Part shown: positions 17,228-25,561 of the stretch, piece after piece
Numbering within the stretch: position 1 is the stretch's first letter
How the letters are laid out: every line of letters starts with the position of its first letter
Source of the DNA: Gracilibacillus boraciitolerans JCM 21714
Lineage (GTDB): Bacteria > Bacillota > Bacilli > Bacillales > Amphibacillaceae
Assembly: GCF_000521485.1 (NCBI RefSeq)
Contig: NZ_BAVS01000027.1
Location: forward strand, 1 to 42,735
DNA: 42,735 nt
Reading direction: 5' to 3'
The notes under the pieces: model-generated
Databases searched by the model: none
What the model was told of the DNA's origin: nothing
What the model saw: the letters and a program-made list of their open reading frames with translations, nothing else
Made by a program: the position numbers and the translations under genes

Positions 17228-18767
17228 TGGACCACCCTTTGCTTTGTTGTCTCTAGCTTAGTACGTTTCATTGTCATTGCCTCCCATAATGATTGATCGG
17301 AAATCTGCTGACTACCTTCTAAATCAGCTATCGTTCTTGCCAAACGCAATACCTTCATTTGAACTCTTGTACTCCACTGATACTGCCGTACCCATTCTTG
17401 CACCATTACTTCTTGTTTTGAATTTAGATGGATATGCTTAAAAAAGTCTTCATTTGGTAACAAAGCATTAACAATGCCGTTATTTCGTATTACCTGGCGT
17501 GTTCTTGCCTGGGCCACTCGTTTGCGAATTGTTTGAGAGGTTTCTAACTTTTTCTTATTCTGTTTATCGATTAGTTCCGGTCGTAAACGGAGTACAATAT
17601 CAAAGCGATCCAAAATGGGACCTGATAATCGATTTTGATAGGCTTGTACTTGTTTTGGTGTGCATGTGCAATATTGGGTTCTAGAATCTAAATGACCACA
17701 TGGACAAGAATTCATAGCTGCCATTAATAGAAAGGAAGTGGGGGGGTATGTGACAGTTGACGCCGTTCGACTGATGGTCACCTTCCCTGTTTCCATTGGT
17801 TGCCTGAGCATATCTAATGTCTTTTTTGAAAATTCGACAATTTCATCTAAAAATAAAATCCCTCTATGCGCTAATGAGATCTCACCAGGTTTTGGATACG
17901 TTCCACCACCTATTAATGATATGGCAGATGCAGAATGATGAGGATTTCGAATGGTGCAATACGTGTATCTGAGCGCTTAATATCACTTAACAGATACATA
18001 CTTTGTACTTCTAATTGATCCTCTAACTCTAATGTCGGGAATATCGATGGGAATGTTTCTGCCAGTAAACTTTTCCCACAGCCAGGCGGTCCAATCATTA
18101 AAACATGATGTCCGCCTGCTGCTGCAATTTCCAATGCTCGTTTTGCCTTTTGATGTCCTAAAATATGTTGAAAGTCATTGTCATAGGTGGGGGGGTCACT
18201 GAATGTATTTATGGAAGAAGTATGTTTCGAAGATAATGTAGAGCTCATGCTGAGTTGACCTGATAATACATCCTGCATTTCTCTTAGTGAAGTGACATAG
18301 CATATTTCTAATCCTTTAAAATAAATAAGATCACGCTGTGGAAATGGTGGTAGAAAAACTTTAGTAAAACCTAGCTTTTTCACTGCCATGATCGCCGGTA
18401 GCATTGCATCCAAAGATTGAATCGTGCCATCTAACGACAAAACTCCGATAAATGCCGCATCTTTTGGTATTTCTGCTTTTAAAACTCCATTTTCTTTCAT
18501 AATCGCTATCGCCATTGCTAAATCAAATAACGGACTATTTTTACGTTCTTCTTCAGGTGACAATTGAACAATTACTTTCTGGTGTGCTAATGGACACTTA
18601 TTAGCATACAATGCCGCCAACACTCGATCTTTTGATTCTTTGACTGCTGAACTAGGCAAGCCTATAATTTTAACCCCCCCATACGTACCTGGCATTGTTT
18701 GTACTTCCACTTGCACCGGATAACCTTCCATTCCTTTTAAACCAACACTTGAAACAATAGTGGTCAT
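17224..18767 (-). pseudogene. comM: ComM/YifB-family AAA+ ATPase (Mg-chelatase-like), frameshifted
   Basis: ComM/YifB proteins are hexameric AAA+ helicases that promote branch migration during integration of transforming DNA. Visible: the N-terminal Lon-like domain (VSSVGLKGMEGYPVQVEV, IIGLPSSAVKES), Walker A GPPGCGKS, a LFLDEIVEF Walker B, the CPCG zinc-like cysteines in AAMNSCPCGH, and the C-terminal LARTIADLEGS motif. One base (a C on the coding strand) is missing near 17946-17948, between RIAPF and NPHHSAS; repaired length is about 515 residues. Two G/C7 tracts (TYGGVKIIGLP and TVTYPPTSF) each appear to add one residue to the family consensus. A promoter and LexA-like box lie upstream. 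Confidence 0.88.
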
Positions 18768-18797
18768 AACAGCACCTCGCTTTTATTTGGTACTCTT

Positions 18798-18826
18798 ATT
18801 ATACATCAACATGATTACGCTTTCAA
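18798..18826 (-). promoter_or_regulatory. Sigma-A promoter of comM
   Basis: On the minus strand TTGAAA (18821-18826) and TATAAT (18798-18803) are separated by exactly 17 bases, about 30 bases before the comM ATG. Confidence 0.75.
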
Positions 18827-18839
18827 GAACAAATGTTCG
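18826..18839 (-). promoter_or_regulatory. LexA/DinR-like operator
   Basis: The minus strand reads CGAACATTTGTTCT, which matches 12 of 14 positions of the Bacillus LexA box CGAACRNRYGTTYC. It abuts and slightly overlaps the comM -35 box, a position where LexA binding would block transcription. Confidence 0.45.
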
Positions 18840-18866
18840 ATTATGTTATATTTTTTATGTTGGTAG

Positions 18867-20037
18867 CTAATGTTTATAAATATTAGCTATCTCCTCGTCA
18901 AACCACAAAAAAAGAAAAAGTTGCTCCGTCTCCCATGTTTCACCCTTTGGCCCAGGTTGTTGCACGGTTGTAATTGTTTCACCGGTTGTAATGGCTTCTT
19001 GCATTTTCATTCCTAGGTAATGGTCTTGGGAGGCTTCAGCTAAACTATAAAAACTTGGTCCTCCTTCTATATATTCTACCATTTTAGATAAGCAGTGTGC
19101 TATCGCGATTTCATCATCGTATAGACGTGCTGGAATAAACGGATTTTGATAAACCCATTTTTCTCCTGCAAGTATTCCATACAAAAAGTAACCTTCCTGA
19201 TTTTCATATTCCCCCTTTATTAACCCGTTTTAAATCCATATGTAACGGAGTTAAATCGTTTTCTTGTATATTGATACGATTATCAGATATTTCACCTCGT
19301 ACACCTCTTACCGACAAATGATTAGTGCGAACCCATGAACGATGCTGATTCGTTGTAAAATCATAAATACCTAGCTTATCGCCAAAATCAAGCCATGCCA
19401 AATCACGTGAAACAGTTTCAATTTTATCTTCGGTTGGATAACCCGCTCGGCTCGGTCCTGAAACAATTTCCGTATAAAACCTTTTACCACGAATTTCTAC
19501 TTCTCCAAAACCAACCTTTAGCATTTTTCTTAATAAACTGACGCTATGATAAAAATGGGATATCGAAACGGTCGCTTCTGAAATATTGCCTAAACGACCA
19601 GAATCAATAAAGGATGCTCTAGCCTGCTGCATCGGATGAAATTGATATTGTTCAGCCACCTGTATTTTTGAATCTTTCATGGTTAGCTTTTCATGAAGCA
19701 GGTGCAATCCTTCTAAATCTTTGGCTGGTGGAGTTTCAGCTAATGCGGGCATCTGTAACTCAGCCAATTGAATCAAATACTGTGAACATACTTCGGGAAT
19801 AACAGAGACAACAACAAAATCTGGTGTTTCCTTATCTAAAAGATAAGATAGTGTCCGATAGGTTTTTACACCCCCCCACTTTTTCTCTATCTCATTCGCT
19901 GCTATTTCGTCGCGTATTACTGCTCCTTTAATCTGAAACTGTTCTGGAAGGGCTTTTGCTATCCGAAAATAATATTGAGCTCGAAAGCTATTTCCGCCAA
20001 TGATACTGAAACTTATTTGTCTTGAAATAATAATCAC
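18867..20037 (-). pseudogene. Gfo/Idh/MocA-family NAD(P)-dependent oxidoreductase, frameshifted
   Basis: The N-terminal Rossmann-like segment FSIIGGNSFRAQYYFRIA is followed by KKWGGVKTYRTLSYLL and DFVVVSVIPEV, then PALAETPPAKD, where canonical family members have EKP. The substrate half contains EQYQFHPMQQARASFI. These enzymes act on sugars or cyclitols; the substrate is unknown. A C5 run at 19211-19215 (G5 on the coding strand) breaks the frame. With G4 the protein continues from RVNKG into EYENQEGYFLYG and ends at EEIANIYKH, about 390 residues. The start is GTG at 20037 with a weak site. GGNSF replaces the usual GxGxxG pattern, so cofactor binding may be altered. Confidence 0.75.
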
Positions 20038-20283
20038 TTCTTTTTAAATAATGTATTAATCGTTGACTAAAAAAATATGATTGAATAAAGTACTATAAGT
20101 ATAATTCTAGTCGGAGCTGTAATTCCAAAAGAAAGATGGCCAACTGTCCGCAATGTTCTGTAGTTACCATTCAATTATACTATTTTTTTATTCAAAATAA
20201 TCAGTCAATTCACACTAATATACCTCTATCTATACGATAAAACCAAAAAAAATTGTAAAGGGAGTAAAACTTAAGCTTTAGAA
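20038..20283. other. Intergenic DNA, no gene seen
   Basis: No frame with a ribosome site is visible between the oxidoreductase start and 20594. The segment shares the 14-base string TTAATCGTTGACTA (near 20055) with the intergenic DNA near 22685, so part of it may be a dispersed element. Confidence 0.4.
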
Positions 20284-20325
20284 AAATGAAACATTAGCTC
20301 CGTCCCCATGTTTCGCTTATAGAAT
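20284..20325. repeat. REP-like repeat family A, copy with C4
   Basis: Contains GAAACATTAGCTCCGTCCCC followed by ATGTTTC. Related copies lie near 16111, 21759, 22741, 24966, 31111 and 31427. Confidence 0.6.
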
Positions 20326-20594
20326 ATAATCAGGAAATTCTCCAGTTTTTTTGGATGTGTTGATAGATTTCTTGTAAAGATTCAGGTTACACTTATCCTA
20401 TTTCAAATTTCTAGTTAATGATAAATGGTGCACCTCTATCTCCAAAAAGTTTTTAAAGATACATAATGATTAACGGAAGCAAACATGTCAAGAATGAGTA
20501 CATATTCATGGGCCTCTTGATGACGGAACGGTTTATTCCATGTTAATATAACTATCAATGGCGAAACTGATTTAATATTAAAAGGGGTTTAAAC

Positions 20595-20879
20595 ATGGGT
20601 AAAAAATATACTAATGCTGATTGGACAGATGCTAAAAAACGCTGTCGACTAAATCAGGCAGATATACAAATGGCAAAAGAATTGGGAATGACACCGAAAA
20701 GTTTAACAAAAAACATTCCATCAAAAAATCAACAATGGAAAGCACCTGTGAAGCAGTGGGTTAGGGATCTTTATGAAGAAAAATTTGGTACAATGATAGA
20801 TAATAACCACAACAACAAGAATAAACCAAAGAAAAGTACAGAACCATTTGATATAGAATCAGATGATTTGCCATTTTAA
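20595..20879 (+). CDS. Conserved small protein of unknown function
   Basis: 94 residues. ADWTDAKKRCRLNQADIQMA, then ELGMTPKSLTKNIPS and WKAPVKQWVRDLYEE, form a pattern I recognise from small hypothetical proteins widespread in Bacilli. It is soluble, basic and helical in the first 65 residues, followed by an Asn/Lys linker and an acidic end. The MTPKSLTKNI stretch could be helix-turn-helix-like, but evidence is thin. It is preceded by AAAGGGG as ribosome site and appears to be a single-gene unit. Confidence 0.65.
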   Translation: MGKKYTNADWTDAKKRCRLNQADIQMAKELGMTPKSLTKNIPSKNQQWKAPVKQWVRDLYEEKFGTMIDNNHNNKNKPKKSTEPFDIESDDLPF

Positions 20880-21111
20880 TTGGGCATTTCTAACGATCTT
20901 TGGTTTTTTCAAAATACATTACACTAGTGTCCCATTGCACCAAATACGCAACCCGAATTCAAGATGTAATCTAGGTGATGACAGGCACCTTCAGTCTTCA
21001 AAAACTGTTTAAATTTCTTTGAATAATGCTGTTTATAATCTATAATAAATAGAAGAAATAGGAAATAGTTCATTAATGGATATAATTCAATTTTATAAGG
21101 GAGGAAAAGCA

Positions 21112-21585
21112 ATGGGAACATTTTATACGTTGGGCGTCGCTAAAAATTTTTCTGCAAGATCTCATCAATCATTAAGCCGTGATGAATGGATAAATCTATT
21201 GAATGACAGGCTCGATATCAAGGAATATACAATTAGTTTTAAGGATACAGAAGTAAATGGATCATTAAAGAAGGAGGTCTTTAAGGAAAATATCGAGGAC
21301 TTTTATAAGAAATTAGTTGCCATTATTGAAAACGATTTTATATTAAACTGGTTTGAATATGCAAAAACAGATATGGAACGTTATGAGAGCTCGATTACCA
21401 AAATGGAAATTAATCAAGAAAACATTCATATTAACTTAGAGGCTGAACTGGCAATATTATTTATTGAAGGCAAAGTTATGGTTGAAGAATTTAACACGGA
21501 GCCTAAACTCATGAATTGGTTATTTAGGCACGTTAATCTATCAAATAAATTGGCAGGATGTGTCATGAGCGATATTGTGGGATAG
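21112..21585 (+). CDS. Hypothetical protein
   Basis: 157 residues, soluble, mixed alpha/beta; starts GTFYTLGVAKNFSARSH and contains a helical stretch near EDFYKKLVAIIENDFILNWF. I do not recognise a family. ATG 21112 is chosen over ATG 21076 because AAGGGAGG lies at the right spacing. It is isolated between dispersed repeats, next to the toxin-antitoxin pair, and may belong to the accessory region. Confidence 0.5.
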   Translation: MGTFYTLGVAKNFSARSHQSLSRDEWINLLNDRLDIKEYTISFKDTEVNGSLKKEVFKENIEDFYKKLVAIIENDFILNWFEYAKTDMERYESSITKMEINQENIHINLEAELAILFIEGKVMVEEFNTEPKLMNWLFRHVNLSNKLAGCVMSDIVG

Positions 21586-21758
21586 TTTCTTATCTTTCGT
21601 ATAATCAGGAACAGGTGCATCTTCATTCCACTTGTTATCTTTCCTATGATTACTTTTTGAACAAGACCAATGTAAAAGATTCCAATTAAAATACAAATTA
21701 TGTTGCAAACGAAAATCGAAAAATGCCTGGAACTTACTCTTAAAGAAAACGACAAGAA

Positions 21759-21792
21759 TTGAAACAGTAGCTCCGTCCCCCATGTTGCATGT
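21759..21792. repeat. REP-like repeat family A, copy with C5
   Basis: GAAACAGTAGCTCCGTCCCC plus one C, then ATGTTGC. It lies just upstream of the MntA/HepT promoter. Confidence 0.6.
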
Positions 21793-21823
21793 CTGATCCC
21801 TCTTACTCGCATTTCGGCTGGCT

Positions 21824-21852
21824 TTGACGTATTAGTGATGTTAAAATATAAG
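21824..21852 (+). promoter_or_regulatory. Promoter of the mntA-hepT pair
   Basis: TTGACG (21824-21829) and TATAAG (21847-21852) are 17 bases apart, 33 bases before the ATG. The second mntA copy has the same promoter at 34864-34892. Confidence 0.7.
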
Positions 21853-21885
21853 TACTTACAATAAGTTATTAGAGGTGTGTTCCTT

Positions 21886-22221
21886 ATGAAAAATAACTCT
21901 GTACAACAACCAAACTTAGCATCATCTGATCGTAACGATATACTTGCATATTTAAAGCACATCATTAAAGACGAGTTAAAAGAAAATGCTTGTAACGTAT
22001 ATTTATTTGGCTCTTGGGCACGTAATGAAGAAAAGCGGACATCCGATATTGATATAGCGATCGATTCGAAAAATATACTGTCTGAGAAATGCTGGGTAGA
22101 AATAAGTGAACGTATAGAAGAGTCTTACCTCCCATACCGCGTTGATATCATCAATTTATCAAACACAAGCGAAGCCATTAAAGAAAAGGTTATGAAAGAA
22201 GGTATACTATGGAAAGATTAA
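21886..22221 (+). CDS. mntA: MntA-type minimal nucleotidyltransferase antitoxin
   Basis: About 111 residues. The nucleotidyltransferase signature is clear: YLFGSWARNEEKRTSDIDIA, i.e. GSW(A)R...SDIDI with the two metal-binding aspartates, and a third acidic position in VDIINLS. In MntA/HepT pairs this enzyme adds AMP to a tyrosine of the HEPN toxin and so neutralises it. GTG 21877 lies in the ribosome site, so ATG 21886 (AGAGGTG eight bases before) is preferred. Its end overlaps the start of the HEPN gene by 13 bases, typical of translational coupling. A near-identical orphan copy occurs at 34922. Confidence 0.87.
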   Translation: MKNNSVQQPNLASSDRNDILAYLKHIIKDELKENACNVYLFGSWARNEEKRTSDIDIAIDSKNILSEKCWVEISERIEESYLPYRVDIINLSNTSEAIKEKVMKEGILWKD

Positions 22222-22601
22222 AGGAAAGAATCGAAATGGCTACCAAAGCATTATCAGCTTTTCGTGAAATTATCCATTATCATGAAGTGAATGACATTGT
22301 GCGAGATGCAGCGATTCAACGGTTTGAATTCACTTTTGAAGCTAGCTGGAAGGCTGCAAAACAATACTTATATGATATCGAAGGTCTAGATCTAGGTTCA
22401 CCAAAGGGTGTAATCCGTTGTTGTCGAGAAGTAGGATTACTTTCAGATGACGAAACAATTCTTGCCTTAAAAATGGTAGATAATCGCAATTTGACTGTAC
22501 ACACTTATAATGAAGAACTTTCTCTTGAAATCTTTCAGCAACTACCAGCGTATCTCGATTTTATAGAAAAATGGTTAAAGCAGATAGAAAAGCGATGTTA
22601 A
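22209..22601 (+). CDS. hepT: HepT-type HEPN toxin (nucleotidyltransferase substrate-binding family)
   Basis: 130 residues, all-helical HEPN fold (HI0074 family). Features include RFEFTFEASWKAAKQYL, SPKGVIRCCREVGLLSDDE and, most tellingly, NRNLTVHTYNEE. The last contains the RX4HXY motif of the HepT RNase toxins, with the tyrosine that MntA modifies. HepT cleaves RNA when unmodified; the fit here is by motif and gene order. This is the only complete copy in the window; remnants of two more lie at 35245 and 40890. Confidence 0.87.
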   Translation: MERLKERIEMATKALSAFREIIHYHEVNDIVRDAAIQRFEFTFEASWKAAKQYLYDIEGLDLGSPKGVIRCCREVGLLSDDETILALKMVDNRNLTVHTYNEELSLEIFQQLPAYLDFIEKWLKQIEKRC

Positions 22602-22740
22602 CTTCTAAAATAGCTTAATTGATTTTATTGATTGCAGGTTACAAACTATTCCTTCTTAAACTTCCCACAAGGTTTAAGAATATGATTAATCGTTGACTAT
22701 ATAATTCAAATTATAATTAAATGAGAAGTTTTTTATATCA

Positions 22741-22768
22741 AAAGAAACAATAGCTCCGTCTCCATAGC
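22741..22768. repeat. REP-like repeat family A
   Basis: AAAGAAACAATAGCTCCGTC followed by TCCATAGC, lying between hepT and the AbiL-like pair. The string GATTAATCGTTGACTA about 60 bases upstream also occurs near 20055. Confidence 0.55.
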
Positions 22769-22783
22769 TAAATTAATAGAATA

Positions 22784-23443
22784 CTAGATTTTAAAGCTTC
22801 TCTCCATATCTATCATTTTGTCTATTAATATATCAATGTATGTAATTGGATTCAATTCAAGTATCTTTTTTATATCATTTTTATTTTGGAATGAAGGCAT
22901 ATGGTTTATATCAGTGTAATTATAATTATTATTCAAGTATTGTATCTGTCTTAACTTTTTACTATTCTTCATTGCTTTATCCATATTTTTAAATAAAGAA
23001 TTCATATGCTTCCTATACCATTTCTTCGTCTTCTCATAATCTGGTATAGGAAGCATTGTGTTATTATCAGTAAATTTTTGAAAAGATTGATAATGTAAGA
23101 CAATCCAATTCTCCCAATGGCGGTTGGATAAGTAAATAGATATGTCGGTATCATGACATATTTTTGAAATTTCTTTTATTCTTGCCTCTACACTTTTTTC
23201 ATAGTTGTTATAATCAATATCACCATCAATAATAGCAGCAAAATGATCTACCTTATATTGATCATGATATTTCTTCTTTTTTGATATTTTGGCTTTCTTT
23301 TTCAAGTCAGTTAATGATAAATTAGGATCTATATTTATATGCTTAAATTGACGGTTCAGTTCACTAAAATACCGTTGTTCACTGTTTTGTTGATGTTGAT
23401 TTGCTTCAATATATAAGTGAAATTTTGGATGTAATCTTTGCAT
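22784..23443 (-). CDS. RloB-family protein (AbiLii-like effector)
   Basis: 219 residues. IEANQHQQNSEQRYFSEL occupies the position of the EGxxTEPxYF start of RloB proteins. FAAIIDGDIDY matches the acidic DxD region, and YLSNRHWENWIVLHY matches the SNPxFExWLLLHF motif. RloB-like proteins accompany an AAA ATPase in the AbiL abortive-infection system and in restriction-linked loci. A TOPRIM-like nuclease role is suspected for the family but not shown. Its ATG overlaps the stop of the ATPase gene (TAATG), so the two are coupled. The divergent N-terminus (IEAN instead of EGE) could mean altered catalysis. Confidence 0.72.
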   Translation of the reverse strand: MQRLHPKFHLYIEANQHQQNSEQRYFSELNRQFKHINIDPNLSLTDLKKKAKISKKKKYHDQYKVDHFAAIIDGDIDYNNYEKSVEARIKEISKICHDTDISIYLSNRHWENWIVLHYQSFQKFTDNNTMLPIPDYEKTKKWYRKHMNSLFKNMDKAMKNSKKLRQIQYLNNNYNYTDINHMPSFQNKNDIKKILELNPITYIDILIDKMIDMERSFKI

Positions 23444-24746
23444 TAATAAATCACCTTAGGTATAGCACCTATTCTCCCTTCCCGATAAATATTTCGCCAA
23501 TTATGATTTTCATACGTTACTTCATCAAAATCTGACAAGCGATAAACTTCAGAAGCAAGTGAATGACGATCCTTATCAATCAACCATATTTGTTCCTTAG
23601 CAAATAATTTGGATTCGAGAAAATCAGTATTATGTGTAGTGAATATCAATTGAGAAGTATGCCCTTTTCCTTGTTGTAAGAATAATTGAAGAATGTAACG
23701 TTGTATTAAAGGATGATAGTGATTTTCTATTTCGTCAATTATATAACACGGTTATTCTCTATACAATCCATTAATTGAATAAAATCAAATATAAATTTTA
23801 TTGTACCTAAAGACTCTGAACCAAATTCCAAATCAAAATTGCTATCCTCTAGTTCCCTAATTGTTTTAATATTATAAACTCTGTTTGACTTTCTAGTCTC
23901 AATGAACCTTTTTTTTAAATCTTTTGGTAATTGGGTATCATTCATGATATCATCTATTAACAAATCTGTAACATCTTCAAACTCAAGATCAGAAATTGTT
24001 ATATCTATATCATATAGCGCATCAATTAATTTTTCTTTTAATTCCGGATATTCTTGCAACTTTTTAACTAAGTATGATTCGTCAACGGATTCTCTTCCAA
24101 AAGCAAGATCGTACGATATAAATTCGTAGGCTACTTTTAATAATTGGTAAGCTAATGTATCTACTATATTTTGATAGTGTGTTTTATTAATGTCTTGATA
24201 AAGCACGGTTAATATAGCTCTTGTTTCATTGTTATGTTTATTCATATCTTTAACAAGTTCCTCTAAGCCAGGTGCATATTCATGAATCTGATCATTTTCT
24301 CTCTTAAATATAATTTGTATATCAGATAATGTTGTCTTTCTAACTAGCTGATACGACAACTGTTCTTTCAATACCTTTCCATCAAAAATATCTAATACAT
24401 ATTTAAAAAGATAGTTATCCTCGTTATATCGCTTTAAAAATTTGATATGGAAAGAAATAGGCTTCCTTTCGTTTGTAAATTGAAAAGGAGCAATTGAATT
24501 TAAATCATTCGATGATTTCACTATTTCATGCAAGTATCTCATCGATGCAATTAAATTCGTTTTCCCTCCCGCATTTGAACCATAAACAGCTGCTGTATTA
24601 AGTACATAACGGTTCTTTTTATCTACTGGGATCTTATACAATACGTTGTCATTGAAGATTTTTGCTCTTCTAAAATCAGAATCCATCTTAAAAATTTGAC
24701 GATCTTTATATGACAAAAGATTTTCAACACCAAATTCAATTAACAT
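23443..24746 (-). pseudogene. AbiLi-like AAA (AAA_15/21) ATPase, one-base frameshift
   Basis: ABC/SMC-type ATPase without membrane segments. It begins with FGVENLLSYKDRQIFKM, then Walker A AAVYGSNAGGKTNLI. A helical insertion follows, then an FGSESLGTIKFIFDFI signature-like segment, and, after repair, Walker B VILIDEIENHYHP and the H-motif FTTHNTDFL. One T is missing near 23745 between NNRVI and IDEIENH; repaired length is about 435 residues. Such ATPases sense phage infection and hold or trigger a partner nuclease (here RloB-like). ATG 24746 is chosen over 24785 because GGAGGATTCACAA precedes it. Confidence 0.75.
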
Positions 24747-25155
24747 TTGTGAATCCTCCTCTCCATTAGAGTATAACTTTTCCACATAATCAAATCAATC
24801 TAAATAAGTAAATCTATTTTAGAATGAACATTAGATAGGATTAACGATTAATTCGTATATTATACATATGAAAAGAATACGGTGAGGTTGCTCAAATATC
24901 TCAACTTCATGAAATGTTCTCCTATTTATTGGACAGCATCCAAGCTTAGAGAATATTAAACGTAAAAAGAAACAATAGCTTCGTCTGAGTGTTTGATAAA
25001 ATATCCACCAGACGTGAAAATCTGTGTTTTTGAGTGATTTGGCCCCCATGAAACTATCGATCGAAAGACAGATAGAGCACTTACAGAAGCCTTTTACCAC
25101 ATGAAAACCATAATTTGTCCTTCATACACGGATAAGTGTCTTGATATGCCCCCCT
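24747..25155. other. Intergenic DNA with composite REP-like element
   Basis: No supportable gene. It holds a composite of families A and B (24966-25040), a C5 run at 25041-25045 and a C6 run at 25149-25154. Short reading frames here are interrupted and lack ribosome sites. Confidence 0.45.
24966..25040. repeat. Composite REP-like element (families A+B)
   Basis: Begins AAAGAAACAATAGCT, then 10-20 bases later ATCCACCAGACGTGAAAATC and TTTTTGAGT. The same A-then-B order occurs at 31111-31198, suggesting one mobile or spreading unit of about 85 bases. Confidence 0.55.
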
Positions 25156-25476
25156 TCAGTAGTGCCTATTAAATAATTCTAAATCACGAAAAAACTGTTG
25201 CTTGTCTTTGTCAGTTAATCCCTTATCTTGATTGCTTGTATAGGATAATTTTAACGACTTTGTGACATAAAAAGTTGTCGAGTCATCGTATTTCTCAAGA
25301 AACAATTGATATAAGTCACTATAATCAGTACTTGTAAATTCCTGTAAGCGTTTGTCAGCTTCCTGATGCAGGATACCATGTTGTTCAACTAAAACCCACT
25401 TAGCAGTTTTACTAAATGAATTTAGTAGTTCTGTTTTGTCGGCTGTAGGTTGTTTTGGAATAGGTCTAAATGCCAT
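25156..25476 (-). CDS. Hypothetical protein next to flagellin
   Basis: 106 residues, soluble, helical then beta-like: starts MAFRPIPKQPTADKTEL and ends FFRDLELFNRHY. No family recognised. AGGTAGGTG is a good ribosome site before the ATG. It sits just past the flagellin terminator in the same direction, so it probably has its own promoter. Confidence 0.5.
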   Translation of the reverse strand: MAFRPIPKQPTADKTELLNSFSKTAKWVLVEQHGILHQEADKRLQEFTSTDYSDLYQLFLEKYDDSTTFYVTKSLKLSYTSNQDKGLTDKDKQQFFRDLELFNRHY

Positions 25477-25525
25477 TGTTTCACCTACCTTTCTTTTCTA
25501 ATTATAGAATAGGCGCATTTATAAA

Positions 25526-25556
25526 AGCAAAGGATTCTGAACCTAGTCAGAATCCT
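25526..25556 (-). terminator. Flagellin terminator
   Basis: A perfect 10-base stem, 25531-25540 with 25547-25556, loop of six, followed on the minus strand by TTTGCTTTT, six bases after the flagellin stop codon. Confidence 0.8.
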
Positions 25557-25561
25557 GAAAA

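Noticed and set aside
20975-21000. GATGACAGGCACC string resembling known Bacillus REP elements
   Set aside because: Only one short copy is seen in the window, and it does not belong clearly to family A or B.
24831-25100. Minus-strand frame of 89 codons that might be a transposase fragment
   Set aside because: No transposase motif is visible and it runs through the dispersed A+B repeat; frames on both strands are interrupted.
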